A stretch of DNA of 64,000 bases from Ophiura sarsii (Eukaryota; Echinodermata; Ophiuroidea; Amphilepidida; Ophiuridae), in assembly GCA_035610835.1 (NCBI GenBank), contig CM069445.1:30988811-31052810 (forward strand), given 5' to 3'. The notes under the pieces are model-generated. The model searched no databases. It had not been told where the DNA came from and was given only the letters and a program-made list of their open reading frames with translations. The translations under genes were made by a program, and so were the position numbers. Positions 34,470 through 45,643 of the stretch are shown in pieces (the stretch's first letter is position 1; each line of letters opens with the position of its first letter).

Positions 34470-34915
34470 GGCCATTTAAGCTTAACAAGATTGCTTCAAG
34501 AAAGTTTTCAGGATCATTTCAGTGTAAAATAGCGCTCGAATTAGTTTGAATGTTTTTTTATTCAAGCTTAACAAGATGGTTTCAGGAACGGGTTTCTGGA
34601 CTATTTTAGTGTTAAAATAACCATTTTTTGCGCGCTACATCATGTTAGTCTCACTGTTTATTTATTATTCAAGCTTAACAAGATGGATTCAGGAAAGTTT
34701 TTCTAAACATTTCTTTTTACAATATCAATTTTTTTACGCTCAGCGTGAATTATTTTTACTACTTAATAGTATTAAAATAGGCATTTTTTGCGCACTAGCA
34801 AATTAATTTCACTGTTTAATTATCAGTCAAGCTTAACAACATAGCTTCAGGAACGGTTTTTAAACCTTTTCTTTTTACAATAGCCAATATTTTCACGCTC
34901 CGCGCGAATCCTTTT
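34470..34915 (+). repeat. GCGC-type degenerate sub-repeats (right block)
   Basis: Four or so units with ATTCAAGCTTAACAAGATGG, CAGGAACGGTTTTT and TTTTTTGCGCGCTA-type cores. Same family and orientation as the block at 31790. Confidence 0.75.
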
Positions 34916-35502
34916 TAATTTATGCGCATTTCAAAACCCTTACGCCATATTGTTTGCTTTTGCAAAATTTAAGGGAAAAAAATCCTATTTTGGATGATAT
35001 TGATAATAAGCCAATATTGGTTGGAAATGAAGTGAAGGCTTTTCAATTAAATTGTTGTCAAAAGTACACACCAAATCGCACCAAATGGGTTTGAAAATTG
35101 AAAAAAAAAATCCAATTCTGAGGGGGCACATCCCCCCTCAGACGCCCCCTGTTCGAGCTTTTAGACCATTCTATACTTCAACTTCTTTCGTGCATTGACA
35201 AAAAAACAAAATATTTATTGGAAATGAAGAAGTGGCTTTTCGATAAAATTTTGGTCAAAAGTATACACCAGATCGCACCAAATGAGTTCCAAAATTGATT
35301 TTATTTTTTCTACTTAAGAGGGGGGCACATCCCCCCTCAGACACCCCCCTGTCCGAGCATAGCTCGGAGGGCGGTGCATAGCACCGCTTGGATGGTACCT
35401 GATCAATTTCATTTTTTGGGGCCCCACCCCTAAACTTTCTGGATCCGCACCTGGTGTCCCCCCCCCCACTTTTGAAAACGGGATGACGCCCTTGCATGTA
35501 GT

Positions 35503-36529
35503 CCAATAAATTACAGGATTCGGATATTTGTCTTGTATCATAGTATACAAGATATTGATATTGATATCAATATCAAGATATTAATATTGGAAACACATTC
35601 TATACAGTTACAACTTGGCTCACACCATCATTTTCAAAAGTTTAAGAAAAAGTGGGGGAAGTTATGAGGTGAAATTGACATTTTAAAAGCTACGCACACA
35701 ATCTTCTGATACAAACTTGTGGTGTTTTTTTTGTTTTTGGCCTTAACACTTTCCGTGTAACTATCAGTTTACCAATTTACAAAACAAGATTTTTCAGAAA
35801 CCTTTCCCAACTTTAAAGGTTTATCTCAAGATCTACTGTACCAATACTAGGTATGTTCATAATACTTAAAGAAAGTGTCCAGCAAGCACAATATTGTGCA
35901 TTTTATGTTAGTAAAATAATTATCAAGCCCAAATCGCGTAGTTATATAGAACAAAACATCATACTTATCATAAAAATGAATAAAAAACTGCCATCTCTCA
36001 ACATGCCATTTTTTTAAATTCGCGGTGATCAAAAGTCCCGGGATCAATGACGTCAAATTGGTCAAATTGCCTGTTGATATCCAAAACCACACCCACTTTT
36101 TTAATATAAGAATGACAATTGATGCGATGATATTGGTCATTTTAGTAGCAATTCCAAATATTCTGTAGCATTTCATCACATCTGTATGCGATACAAAATG
36201 GGAAATTGATTAGCAATTCTTCAAAATTGTGTAGCATTTCGTTCGCTATGCGATACCGGATATATTGCACACTGATTGGCAATGTAATTAATATGTTTTG
36301 TGTGGTCAACATGTTGTGCTCTTGAGTAAGGCACTTTACCGCAATTACTCCTCTCTACCCAGGTATATTTAAATGGGTACCGGCATTCTTCAGTGCTGGG
36401 AAGGTAACGGACTCGCTGTGGAGGAGGTGTAGCGAGCCCCACACAGCAACATTATAAAAAGGAGTGAGTCTGGCCCTATCGCTTTGAAAGAGAGATGGGC
36501 AATCCGCTCCTGGTATTACAGGATCAACA
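35503..36529. other. Intergenic stretch, no gene seen
   Basis: Contains a 22-bp perfect palindrome at 35555-35576 (half-site TTGATATTGAT). Otherwise nothing recognised. Open frames of up to about 110 codons here have no motif or splice context. Confidence 0.4.
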
Positions 36530-38419
36530 TAGGTGTGCGCAGGATTTTTTTACCCGGGGGGCTTAAAAATAAATTTCATTGGTTCGCTCCGTTATCCGCG
36601 GTAACTCGGACAGGGGTGGGGTGGGGGTGCAGTTTGAGGGGGATGTACCCCCCTAGGAATTGGATTGTTGTTGTTGAATCCTTGAACCCATTTGGTGCGA
36701 TTTGGTGTGTAATTTTGACCAATATTTTATTGAAAAGCCTCAACTGCATTTCCAATAATATTGGCTTATTATCAATATCATTCAAAATTGGATTTTCCTT
36801 CAATTTTGCAAAAGCAAACAATAGGGCGTAAGGGTTTGAATTTGCGAATAAATTAAAAAGGATTTGTGCGTAGCGCGAAAATATTGGCTATAGTAAAACG
36901 AAAGGTTAAACAAACGGTTCTTAAAGCCATGTTGTTAAGTTGACTGATAAATAAACAGTGAAACTAATTTGCGCGTAACGCGCCAAAAATGTCTATTTTA
37001 GAAACTAAAAAGGTCCAGAAAACGTTTATGAAGCTATCTCGTTCCAATTGAATAAAAAAATAGTATAAAAACAATTCGCGCGGAGCGCGCAAAAATGTGC
37101 TATTGTAAAAATAAAGGTTTAGAAAAACGTTCTTGAAGCCATCTTGTTAAACTTGAATAATAAATAATCAGTGAAACTAATGCGCGCGTAGCGCGCAAAA
37201 AATGTCTATTTTAACACTAAAAAGGTTCAGAAAACGTTTATAAAGCCATTTTGTTGAAATTGAATAACACAAAATAAAAAAATAATTCCCGCGGAGCGCG
37301 CAAAAATGTGCTATTATACAAATAAAGGTTTAGAAAAACGTTCTTGAAGCCATCTGGTTAAACTTGAATAATAAATAAACAGTGAAACTAATGCGCAACA
37401 AAATGTCTATTTTAACACTAAAAAGGTTCAGAAAACGTTTATGAAGCCATTTTGTTGAAATTGACTAATACAAAATAAGAAAATAATTCTCGCGGAGCGC
37501 GAAAATATTGGCTATGCTAAAAATAAAGGTTTAGAAACACGTTCCTGAAGCTATCTTATTAAGCTATCTTAAACATTAATCAGTGAAACTAATACGCGCG
37601 TAGCGAGCAAAAATTGTCTATTTTAACAATAAAAAGGTCCAGAAAACGTTTCTGAAGCCATATTGTTAAAATCGAATAACAAAATAAATAAAAAAAGGCT
37701 ATTGTAAGAGTAAAAAGTTTAAAAAAAACTTTCCTCAAACCATCTTGTTAAGCTTGATTAATAACATTGCAACAAATTCGCGCGTAGCGCGCATAAAATT
37801 GGTTATGTTTACACTAAAATGGTCCTGAAAACGTTCCTGAAGCAATCTTGTTAAGCTTGAATAATAAAACATTGAAAATAATTTGTGCAAAAGTGGTTAT
37901 TTTAACAATAAAATGGTCCTGAAAAACGTTAATGAAGCCATTTTGTTTAAGCTAGAATAATAATTAAAAAAAACGAAACCAATTCGCTCGAAACGCGCAA
38001 AAATGTCTAGTTTACTAACTAAAATGGGCCAGAAAACGTTCCTGAAACATGCTATTTTAACACTATAAAAGCTCCAGAAAAACGTTCCCGAGCGTACTAA
38101 CTCTCAGTTTTGGTCCAGAAAAACGTTCCTTAATTAAGCCATTTTATTTTAAAAAAAAAAATTGAATCTAACTCCCGCGAAGCGCTTAAAAATTTCTAGA
38201 TTGTTCACTAAAATGGTCCAGAAAACGTTCCTGAAACCATGTTGTTAAGCTTGAATAGTTGAACATTGAAACTAATTCGCGCAAAAATAATGGCTTCTTT
38301 TGAGGGGGGGGGGGGGGGGGCATCGTGCCCACCATGACAATGATGGGGGGGGGGGGCACTCTCCGCTTGCACTGTCTATGCTCGTTACCCTTCCTCCTTT
38401 CCCCCTGGTTACGCCACTG
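36530..38419 (-). mobile_element. Minus-orientation TIR-type element with GCGC sub-repeats
   Basis: The right edge reads CCCCTGGTTACGCCACTG, the inverse of the CAGTGGCGTA(T)CCAGG end seen at 18076. The left edge near GGTGTGCGCAGGATTTTTTT is less certain. The interior (36840-38300) is about a dozen units of 110-130 bases. They contain CAGAAAACGTTTATGAAGCC, ATAAACAGTGAAACTAAT and 'GCGCGTAGCGCGCAAAAA', the inverse of the 31.8-kb family. Several 17-20 bp GCGC cores are near-palindromic. Confidence 0.7.
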
Positions 38420-38559
38420 GTAATTCAGATGGCCGAGCTGTTGGGTTTCAACTTGCCTGGATGACCTATTCAAACTCTCCTTGCAATCAATATTTACTTT
38501 CGTTATAAAACACTCACATGGTTCAGCGACGTAGAGATAAAGTGAGAGACACTAATAAA

Positions 38560-38760
38560 AGCTCCCGGCCTCTCCTTTTACCTCACCTCCTCCCTCCCCC
38601 CTCCCTTCCTCCTCTCCCCTCCCCTCCCCTCCCCTCTTCCTTTCCTCCCCTCCTCCTCTCCTCCCCTCCTCCTCTCCTCCCCTCCCCTTTCTCCCCTCTT
38701 TTTTTTTTACCCTCTGGGGACCCGGGGGGCTTGAGCCCCCAAGCCCCCCCCCCCCTGGGC
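38560..38760 (+). repeat. CT-rich polypyrimidine tract
   Basis: CCTCCCCTCCCCT and TCCTCCCC repeats, then a T run and C runs. The proline-rich frame through it is a composition effect. Confidence 0.85.
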
Positions 38761-38846
38761 ACGCGCCTGATCAACCGCCTTTACCTTTTGTGTGTTAATG
38801 ATTATGTTGTATATCGAAGAAAACGGCAATGCGCACAACCATAACT

Positions 38847-39415
38847 ACAGGGTGTCCCATAATGATTTATACGGTGTTTGAATAAAATATATATATATAT
38901 ATAAAATCTTACACAATCTGCAATATAATGAGGAATATGTTTGATACGTATTCTGTCAATGTCATCAAGATACCTTTCCATTCCGATAATGGCATGAAAT
39001 TATTGAAAATCGATGAAAACCAGATTTTCACTTTCAGCGTATAATTTTAATCAATTAAACTCACCATTCAACTATTGCTTCCTAAAACAACACAACAAAT
39101 TGATATCTATTAACTTTGTAATTGCACTTTTTAAAAAAAAACCCAGACATAGCAAATTTCAGCATATTTTATTTTAAATTGAGCTTTGCGCCCTGTGTAT
39201 TGGAAATGAGACTTTTGAAAATAGGATTTTTTTTCTTTAAATGGTGCTAATCATGGTTTATCTTTGTTGTTAGGGGGCAAATTTGGTATCAAATTATGCC
39301 TAAAAGATTCATCTAAATGCCTATCTAGCCTGTTTGGTAAAAAAAATTGAATGTTACTCAAAATGACATAAACAAAGTGATTTTTCTTTTGTTGAACTCT
39401 TTATAACAATTTCAA
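38847..39415 (+). repeat. Mariner-type end plus a segment repeated in inverse at 48.6 kb
   Basis: ACAGGGTGTCCCATAATGAT at 38847 resembles the end of the element at 43322, but no partner end was found. The stretch 39215-39415 is the approximate inverse complement of 48620-48785, sharing ATGGTGCTAATCATGGTTTA, CTAAATGCCTATCTAGCCTG and GACATAAACAAAGTG. Confidence 0.6.
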
Positions 39416-39514
39416 TTGTTAAGATATATGCCAAAGGAACATCGTCATGGATGGATTTAACAGCAGTACACCAACCGTATTAAAATATGATACAACCAAA
39501 CCCTAACCCTACTA

Positions 39515-41269
39515 TGTGGGTATGTCCATGAAGTTGGGCAATTTAAGAAATTGTGCTGATTTGTGTAGGATAAATGCATTTTCTAACAGTTTGCCTGAAG
39601 TTTATTTTCACAAGTAATATAATTTAGAAAGACCTCATACTGACATGTCTTTTAAAAGTCAAATGAAAGTTATAGCTCCCCTGTAATTTTTTTTATGCTT
39701 CATTAATAGTTGGTGTCCGGCCCTTTTTTAGTCAAAAAAGTGTGACATGAAAATAGAAAAAATGCAAAACATAATTTTGTAAATATAAATGTCATAAAAT
39801 CATAATATTACTACATAATCTATGAATATATGTTCCAATTCACCTTTAAGTAGATTATGACAGAACAGAAATCGGCCAATTTGATATGACGTCTTCGGGA
39901 AATTGCCATACCTATGCTACAGAAAGGAGTCCACCCCAAAAAAGCATGTAGCATCGGTATTTTAAGCTCACCAACAACACAGATGACATTTGAACCCACT
40001 GATTTTGGGTCCTAAATTACCGTATCACTTTCATAAGAAAGTTTGAACAACAACTGTACCCATAGATGATGTTATTTAAAAATTATCTGAGGAAATGCCA
40101 CTGATTTTTGACGAGGTGTCCGGTGTAGCATAGGTACATTTACAATGATTGCCCCTCTCAAGTAAAAAGATCCTTTCACATACTGAAATGAATGGCTCCC
40201 TGCAATTAAGTGTTTTACTAGAGGTTCTCATTGGGACCAGTTTTGGGGTAATTGGTTTTATTAAAGACAGCAAAAAAACTGAAAACAAGCGAGGTGTCCA
40301 CCTGTAGTGCCGGTATTACCATGTAGCTTAGGGACAAGGTAATTAGTTTATAATGATGGCACCCATAATTCTTTTTCAAATATTTCAATTATACTTGAAA
40401 ATATATGGGAAATAACATAACATAACAGTTTTTAGTGAGATAACTCACAATATTTGATACCATTTTTACCAAAACAATGTACCTGATGCTACATGGACAC
40501 TGTGTCCATGTAGTGCCGGTAATCAAGTACATGTAGATATTGGGTATCAAATAAAAAAATTTATATACATCACTCTTATTTTTAGTAGTAATTGTAGTGG
40601 CTATTGATATAAAGAGGAAGTGAAATGTGTCTTACTTCATTTTATGTTAGTTATCTGTAAAACAATAGAATTTATACCTATGCTACAGGACATGGTGTCC
40701 ATGTAGCATCAGGTAAATTTCTTGTATGTTTAGCCGTATGGACAGAAGCTTTTACTTTTTATTTAATTGTAATGTTACTAAATCAGTTAAACAGTTATCA
40801 GTGATGATAAAATTATACAAAATATGTGTGTCAGAAGCAATCCTTATTGATTACAGACATAAATACTACATCAAAAAGGCTTTAACCAAATTACCCCACA
40901 ACCCTCAATTTGCAAAGCATCATATCACTTTTTGTGATGTAGAGTAGTATCAATTGTGTGCTTTTATGAATCTGACCATGAAAGTGCAATATAAATCTAT
41001 ATAAGAATGGTGAGTAACCTGAACTATTTAAAAATAATGCAAGGGAGAAGTGTCAGAATGGTGTCCATGTAGCATAGGTATTTTTACCATAATAACCTGA
41101 AACTAACCTGCAATCAATGATTATTTTCATACTTGAGAGGAAAAAGTTCACTATTTTTCAAAAGTATGGATATTGTCGGACCTAAAAATAATATCAGATT
41201 AACAATTGAACAATTTTGAAATTTTGACCTCATGTCACACTTTTTGGCCCAACTTCATGGACATACCCA
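39515..41269. mobile_element. TA-flanked TIR element with reiterated hairpin motif
   Basis: The ends TGTGGGTATGTCCATGAAGT (left) and its near inverse (right, ACTTCATGGACATACCCA) are flanked by TA. A copy of the host repeat at about 42555-42600 shows the uninterrupted sequence CCTACCATATACCCCAAAAT. Inside, GTGTCCATGTAGCATAGGTA-like motifs occur about nine times in both orientations, twice as near-perfect hairpins (40481-40522 and 40675-40715). No transposase frame. Confidence 0.7.
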
Positions 41270-41270
41270 T

Positions 41271-42555
41271 ATACCCCAAAATACCACAACTGGGCACGTT
41301 GGTACCAGGGGCGGAAATTTCTTGTTAGGTGTGGGGGGGATGATAAGTTTAGCCCTTCAAAAATTAAATTTAGCTGGTACCATCCATGCTCCTCCGAGCT
41401 ATGCTCGAATGCTCGGACAGGAGGGAGTCTGAGGGGGGATGTGCCCCCCTCCGAAGTAGAATTTTTTTCAATTTTCAAACTCATTTGGTGCGATCTGGTG
41501 TATACTTTTGACGAATATTGTATTGAAAAGCCATCGCTTCATTTTCAATAAATATTTTGTTTTTTATCAATGAACAAAAGAAGTTGAGCATTTTTTATAC
41601 TGATATATTCCTGATTTTAGTATAGATGGTTTAAAAGCTCCAACAGGGGGAGTCTAATGGGGGATGCAGGGCCGTAAGACACTTTTTTCAAAGGGAGGTG
41701 GGGGGGGGGGTTTAAAAAAAAAAATTGCACCTATTTTCTGCACGATCGAGGTACATTTTGGCTGTAAACAAACTTGTAGCAAAGAATATTGCATTTTGGG
41801 AAGACAAATGCGCTACGCGCGAAATTTTTTCATCTGTGTACAAATTTTCCGGGGAAGATTTTCAAAGGGGGGGGGGCGATCGCCACCATCGCCCCCCCCT
41901 TCTTACGGGCCTGGGATGTGCCCCCTCAGAAGTAGAAAAATTTCAATTTTCAAACTCATTTGGTGTAATCTGGTGTATACTTTTGACCAATATTGTATTA
42001 AAAGGCCAGCACTGATCATTTTCAATAAATATCTTGTTTTTTTATTAATGCACGAAAGAAGTTCTTATGTCCCTCCCTCCCTCTCTTTTTCCTTTTTTTT
42101 TTCCTTTTTCCTCTTTTTTTCTTTCTTTTTTTCTTTCTTTTTTTCTTTTCCCCCCCCTTTTTCCCTTTTTTGTTGTTGGTAGATGTGAAAAATCAGGGGG
42201 GGGATGATTACATTGACCATCCCCCCCAGGTCAAAAAGTGGGGGGGATAAATCCCCCCCATCCCCCCCGGGATTTCCGCCCTTGGTTGGTACCACCTGAT
42301 GTGGAAGTTTTTCGATGAAAAAATGGACCCAGCCTGTGTGCGCAATATACTGCGCAAACTACCCTTGACAGCCGTGGTGTTGTGAGGAATTGTTCGTCTC
42401 TGGTGCTAGAGGTCCCTGTATCAAATCCCGGGGATCGGGGTGTGTTTTGGTCGATTTTCCACGTTGAAGAAAAAATTATGAAAAAAAGTGTGGGGGGGGG
42501 GGGGGGGGGGGGGTAGAGTTAGGGTTAAGAAGCAATTTTTTTTTTTCCAAAACAT
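41271..42555 (+). repeat. tRNA-like, telomere-motif-bounded repeat, copy 1 (interrupted)
   Basis: The unit runs ATATACCCCAAAATACCAC (41271), is interrupted by a hAT-like element (41306-42284), resumes CACCTGATGTGGAAG, and ends GTAGAGTTAGGGTTAAG near 42530. The core at about 42375-42445 resembles RNA polymerase III promoter boxes: A-box-like GTGGTGTTGTGAGG and B-box-like GTATCAAATCCC. AACCCTAACCC lies before and GTTAGGGTT after the unit. A SINE of tRNA type is the best reading. A 23-base G run (about 42491-42513) is inserted near the 3' end. Confidence 0.65.
41306..42284. mobile_element. 979-bp hAT-like element with 8-bp target duplication GTTGGTAC
   Basis: CAGGGGCGGAAAT at the left and ATTTCCGCCCTTG at the right (inverse, one mismatch) are flanked by GTTGGTAC at 41298-41305 and 42285-42292. 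The paralogous copy at about 42605-42620 reads TATTGGTACCACC without insertion. Inside are copies of the GATCTGGTGTATACTTTTGA family (41390-41660 and 41920-42060) and T/C-rich tracts. No enzyme is encoded. The terminal CAGGGGCG matches the 31607 element. Confidence 0.85.
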
Positions 42556-42815
42556 TTCTATATAACCCTAACCCTACCATATACCCCAAAATACCACGAC
42601 TGGGCATATTGGTACCACCCGGTGTGGAAGTTTTTGATGAAAAAATGGACCCAGCCCATATAGTTAGCACAATGTACTGCGCAAACTAGCCTTGACAGCC
42701 GTGGTGTAGTGGGGAATTGCTCGCCTCTGGTGCTAGAGGTTGATCCAGGGAATCAGGGGATATTTTGGTCAATTTTCCATGTTGAAGAAAAAGTGGGGGT
42801 AGAGTTAGGGTTAAA
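42555..42815 (+). repeat. tRNA-like, telomere-motif-bounded repeat, copy 2 (uninterrupted)
   Basis: It begins ATAACCCTAACCCTACCATA and ends GGGGTAGAGTTAGGGTTAAA, so the ends are inverse to each other and telomere-like. The core at about 42675-42760 has CCGTGGTGTAGTGGGG (A-box-like) and GAGGTTGATCCAGGG (B-box-like). It lies in direct tandem with copy 1 and supplies the empty-site reference for two insertions. Confidence 0.7.
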
Positions 42816-43319
42816 CAACAAATCTAGAACAACATTGACAAATTCCATTGTTTCACTGTATAAGACATTATTTTAACAAAGTTTACTTGTAGATAGATGG
42901 TGAACTATTAAATCACTGTGTTTGGCTAACTTGTTGTGTCGTTGTATTGCTGTCCACTAGAGAAAGTAATGGATTGACAGCAATTATCATGACTTGTGTA
43001 TTGATGTACTGAAGGTAGCAATAGGTGTACACATGGCAAAATGTGTGTGTTCTGGCCCTGGTATCCATATATATCTTTATAAATATACCAGGCCAAGTTT
43101 AGTGCCGGGTACAATTTGGGCAAAGCGTAGCGAGCCGAGCGAGTGGAGCTCTCGCGGCTCAGAGCGGCCGGGATGTTTTTACATTTTTTAATGCACTTAG
43201 ACTAGAGGGTTCCTGCCACATAAGTTCTTGTTTTATGAGGCAGTGTAATAATTTTATCCACAAATATTTTTTTATAAAGATATCAATAGGTTGGTCGACA
43301 CATAGCAATAACCATGTTT
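42816..43319. other. Intergenic stretch, no gene seen
   Basis: A small GC-rich patch at 43120-43172 has GAGC/GCTC inverted phrases (CGAGCGAGTGGAGCTCTCG). Nothing else recognised. Confidence 0.4.
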
Positions 43320-43321
43320 TA

Positions 43322-44443
43322 CAGGGTGTCCCAAAAGTCTATGCACGACTTTGAAGCTTTGTATTTCACAAAATATATGTCGTATTGAAAATATGAATAC
43401 ATATTTAGAAAGAGGAGATGCGGGAAATAATTTTGATACCAAACATTGGAGTAACATCTGTTTGTAATGCCACCCTAGAAGTAAAATATGTATTACTGCA
43501 AAAATGTAATTTTATACTTCGGAGGAATAAAGTTCATAAATCTATACCTATTGAGATCAACAAAAAGATGGGTAGAGATGGTTACACGGAAAGTGATCCG
43601 TCAATTGTAATATTTAAAATTTGACATTACAGTGATCGCATCGTAATAACAAACTATATCACACATAATTTTCGTTTCTATAGTGAAATATAGTTTAAAT
43701 GTTTTCCATTTATACAGAGACGTGGGCTAATGCAAAAACACAGACCTAAACAATTGAATAACGTAACAGAAAAGTGAACACACAAATTACACAGCGAATA
43801 GATCTCTTTGGACTTTTGGCTACTGCATGTCTTATGATATCAATGTGACTTGTTGATCTACAAGTCTTTTTTCTACCACATCGAGACAAATCATGCACAA
43901 TTCCTGTGTTCAAAAATGTATCCACGAACTTAAGAATGGATGTTCTTCCGGTGCGCGTTTCACTTTAAAATGTTTTCTGAACTTTTGTTGAGTAAGTTGA
44001 ACTGAATTTGTTTCAGCGTAGAACCATACAATTTGTATTCGCTTATCTATGCTGTAAAAACCATCTTGAATGAAGACTTTTGCTGTGCAATGTTGTCTAC
44101 TACGCCTATTTATGTTGTGAGTTACCGAGTTTGGTAATAACATTAATGTTGAAAGGTAAGCAGTGAACTGTGACTAATGCGCAACGTTGCTTTCTTACCG
44201 TTAATTTATGCGCACCTGTTTAAGTAACAATGTGCGGTACTAAGTTGGTATGGGTGGGTCCTCACACGGCCAAAAACTTTCAACCAGTTTTATAATGCTT
44301 TGGGTTCACCAATAGGGTTGTGTTTGGTATCAAAATAATTTCCCAAATCTCGTTTATCAAAATATGGTTAAATGTATACCATATGATTTATATTTTATGA
44401 GATATGACTCTTCAAAAACGTGCATAGACTTTTGGGACACCCG
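43322..44443 (-). mobile_element. TA-flanked mariner-type element with transposase remnant
   Basis: CAGGGTGTCCCAAAAGTCTA at the left and its inverse at the right (CATAGACTTTTGGGACACCCG) are each bounded by TA (43320-43321 and 44444-44445). The 1.1-kb body holds one recognisable transposase piece on the minus strand. The same GTGTCCC type of terminus occurs at 38847 and 52664. Confidence 0.85.
43910..44110 (-). pseudogene. Transposase helix-turn-helix fragment (DUF4817-like)
   Basis: The minus frame reads Y-S-I-D-K-R-I-Q-I-V-W-F-Y-A-E-T-N-S-V, then T-Q-Q-K-F-R-K-H-F-K-V-K-R-A-P. This matches the N-terminal helix-turn-helix of invertebrate mariner-like transposases (pattern R-I-x-I-V-x-x-Y ... 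Q-x-x-F-R-x-x-F). It covers about 60 residues. No catalytic region follows, so it is a remnant. Confidence 0.7.
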
Positions 44444-44828
44444 TATTATCTTTTGTGTATCAATGTAATGCTTTCCACTAAATATATAAATGAGTGGATT
44501 TAGTTGCTATCTACTGAAGATAGCAATAGACAGATGACCATGTTATGTACTCGGGAATGTACTACCAATCATATGTTTTGTGTACATTAAATAGAGATTC
44601 TGGAGACATAGCAATAAATGGGTGGATACATTGTTGAGTGTGTGGATAATACTATTTCACATGTAAATATGAATAATTGTTTGCTTTATATACATGTATT
44701 GACAATTTTTAACTCTCTCATGTTTTTGGGCCCAATTTTTAGGTTCTATCTATGAGTAAGCTTGGACGAATTTGTCTTGTGCAAAGACTTCTAGTTTATG
44801 AGTCACACAGATTTATTATTCTGATAAT

Positions 44829-45091
44829 CCTAACCCCTGTTTGGGTTTTTTGACCGGGATCACAATTTCGAATAAACAACACCAACTAAATCGCTGCGAA
44901 CTTCCCAGGATTTAATCTGGGACCATTCGGACTGCAGTCCTATGTCCCACCCACTATGCCATGGCCCTCAGCTTATCGTTCGCGCAGTACACTGCGCTCA
45001 CTATATTGGCTCGGTTGACTACGTCATCAAAATCAGGGGCTTGGAGATGGAATTAAGATTATTTTGTTGCATTCCGGGAGGTTAGGGTTAA
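44829..45091 (-). repeat. tRNA-like, telomere-motif-bounded repeat, inverted copy
   Basis: Outer ends are TCCTAACCCC and GGTTAGGGTTAA. On the minus strand the core reads CATGGCATAGTGGGTGGG (A-box-like), then a potential anticodon-arm region, then CAGATTAAATCCTGGG (B-box-like), with the spacing of a tRNA gene. A GCGCAGTACACTGCGC palindrome lies 5' of the core; copy 1 has GCGCAATATACTGCGC at the equivalent place. Confidence 0.7.
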
Positions 45092-45643
45092 TATATACAT
45101 GTATCACAGTATCGTTAGATTTTATGCAAAACCTTTGTTTTTCAATTCATTTTTCTCAAAATGGGGACAACTTACAGACTAGTCTAATTCATGATTTAGC
45201 TTACTCATAGGTAACACCAAGATTTAGGACACGCTGTATGCGTTGATTACTGGATGTTCATGTATGCAGGCGTTGGAATGCGTGCTGTATGCACTCATTG
45301 GAACGCGTGCATAATCTTGTAATTTTATTACGTGTGAAACTGCATCATTTTTGTATAATTCATTGCCAATTTATATGATGATGGAAGTCTTCGGTAATAA
45401 ACATGGATAGCTAACATTTACTGGCGGCGCTACAGGGGAGCAAGGGGGGGGGGGGATTTATTTGTTTGACCCCCACTTGTGTCTATGAAACATAATTAAT
45501 TGAGTTTTTGTTGAATTTTGTTATTTAAATGTTCTAAAAGGTTTAAATAAGGAGATGGTTCCACAGTTAGTGACGTTTGAATGAGCAAAATCGGTTGAGT
45601 AATTCTATAGTTATAAAACACGAAAATAAGAGCCATGTTGCTA
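45092..45643. other. Intergenic stretch, no gene seen
   Basis: Contains a 13-base G run near 45446 in a context (GGCGGCGCTACAGGGG) resembling other TIR-element ends. Otherwise nothing recognised. Confidence 0.4.

Larger units (their letters stand above)
31607..35494. mobile_element. 3.9-kb hAT-like element with 8-bp target duplication, nested insertions
   Basis: The ends are CAGGGGCGTCAT and ATGACGCCCTTG (inverse, one mismatch). CATGTAGT flanks both sides exactly (31599-31606 and 35495-35502), as expected of hAT insertion. No transposase frame remains. Inside are GCGC-type sub-repeats (31790-32240 and 34470-34915), a TIR element (about 32669-33970) and a minus copy of the GATCTGGTGTATACTTTTGA family (35010-35450). 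The element starts 288 bases beyond the kelch stop codon. Confidence 0.85.

Noticed and set aside
35255..35550. Frames ending P-P-S-Y-A-R-T-G-G, seen also near 20.5, 41.4 and 53.3 kb
   Set aside because: The shared peptide comes from the palindromic segment of a dispersed repeat family, present in different frames and with stops on both sides.
38518..38844. Proline/leucine-rich frame of 108 codons
   Set aside because: Composition artefact of a CCTCCCCTCCCCT tract.
42530..42580. Interstitial telomere or chromosome end
   Set aside because: Only two or three CCCTAA units occur, always as the ends of a dispersed repeat.
44880..44975. Functional tRNA gene
   Set aside because: A- and B-box-like sequences are present, but the acceptor stem does not pair well, and the unit belongs to a repeat family with telomere-like ends.
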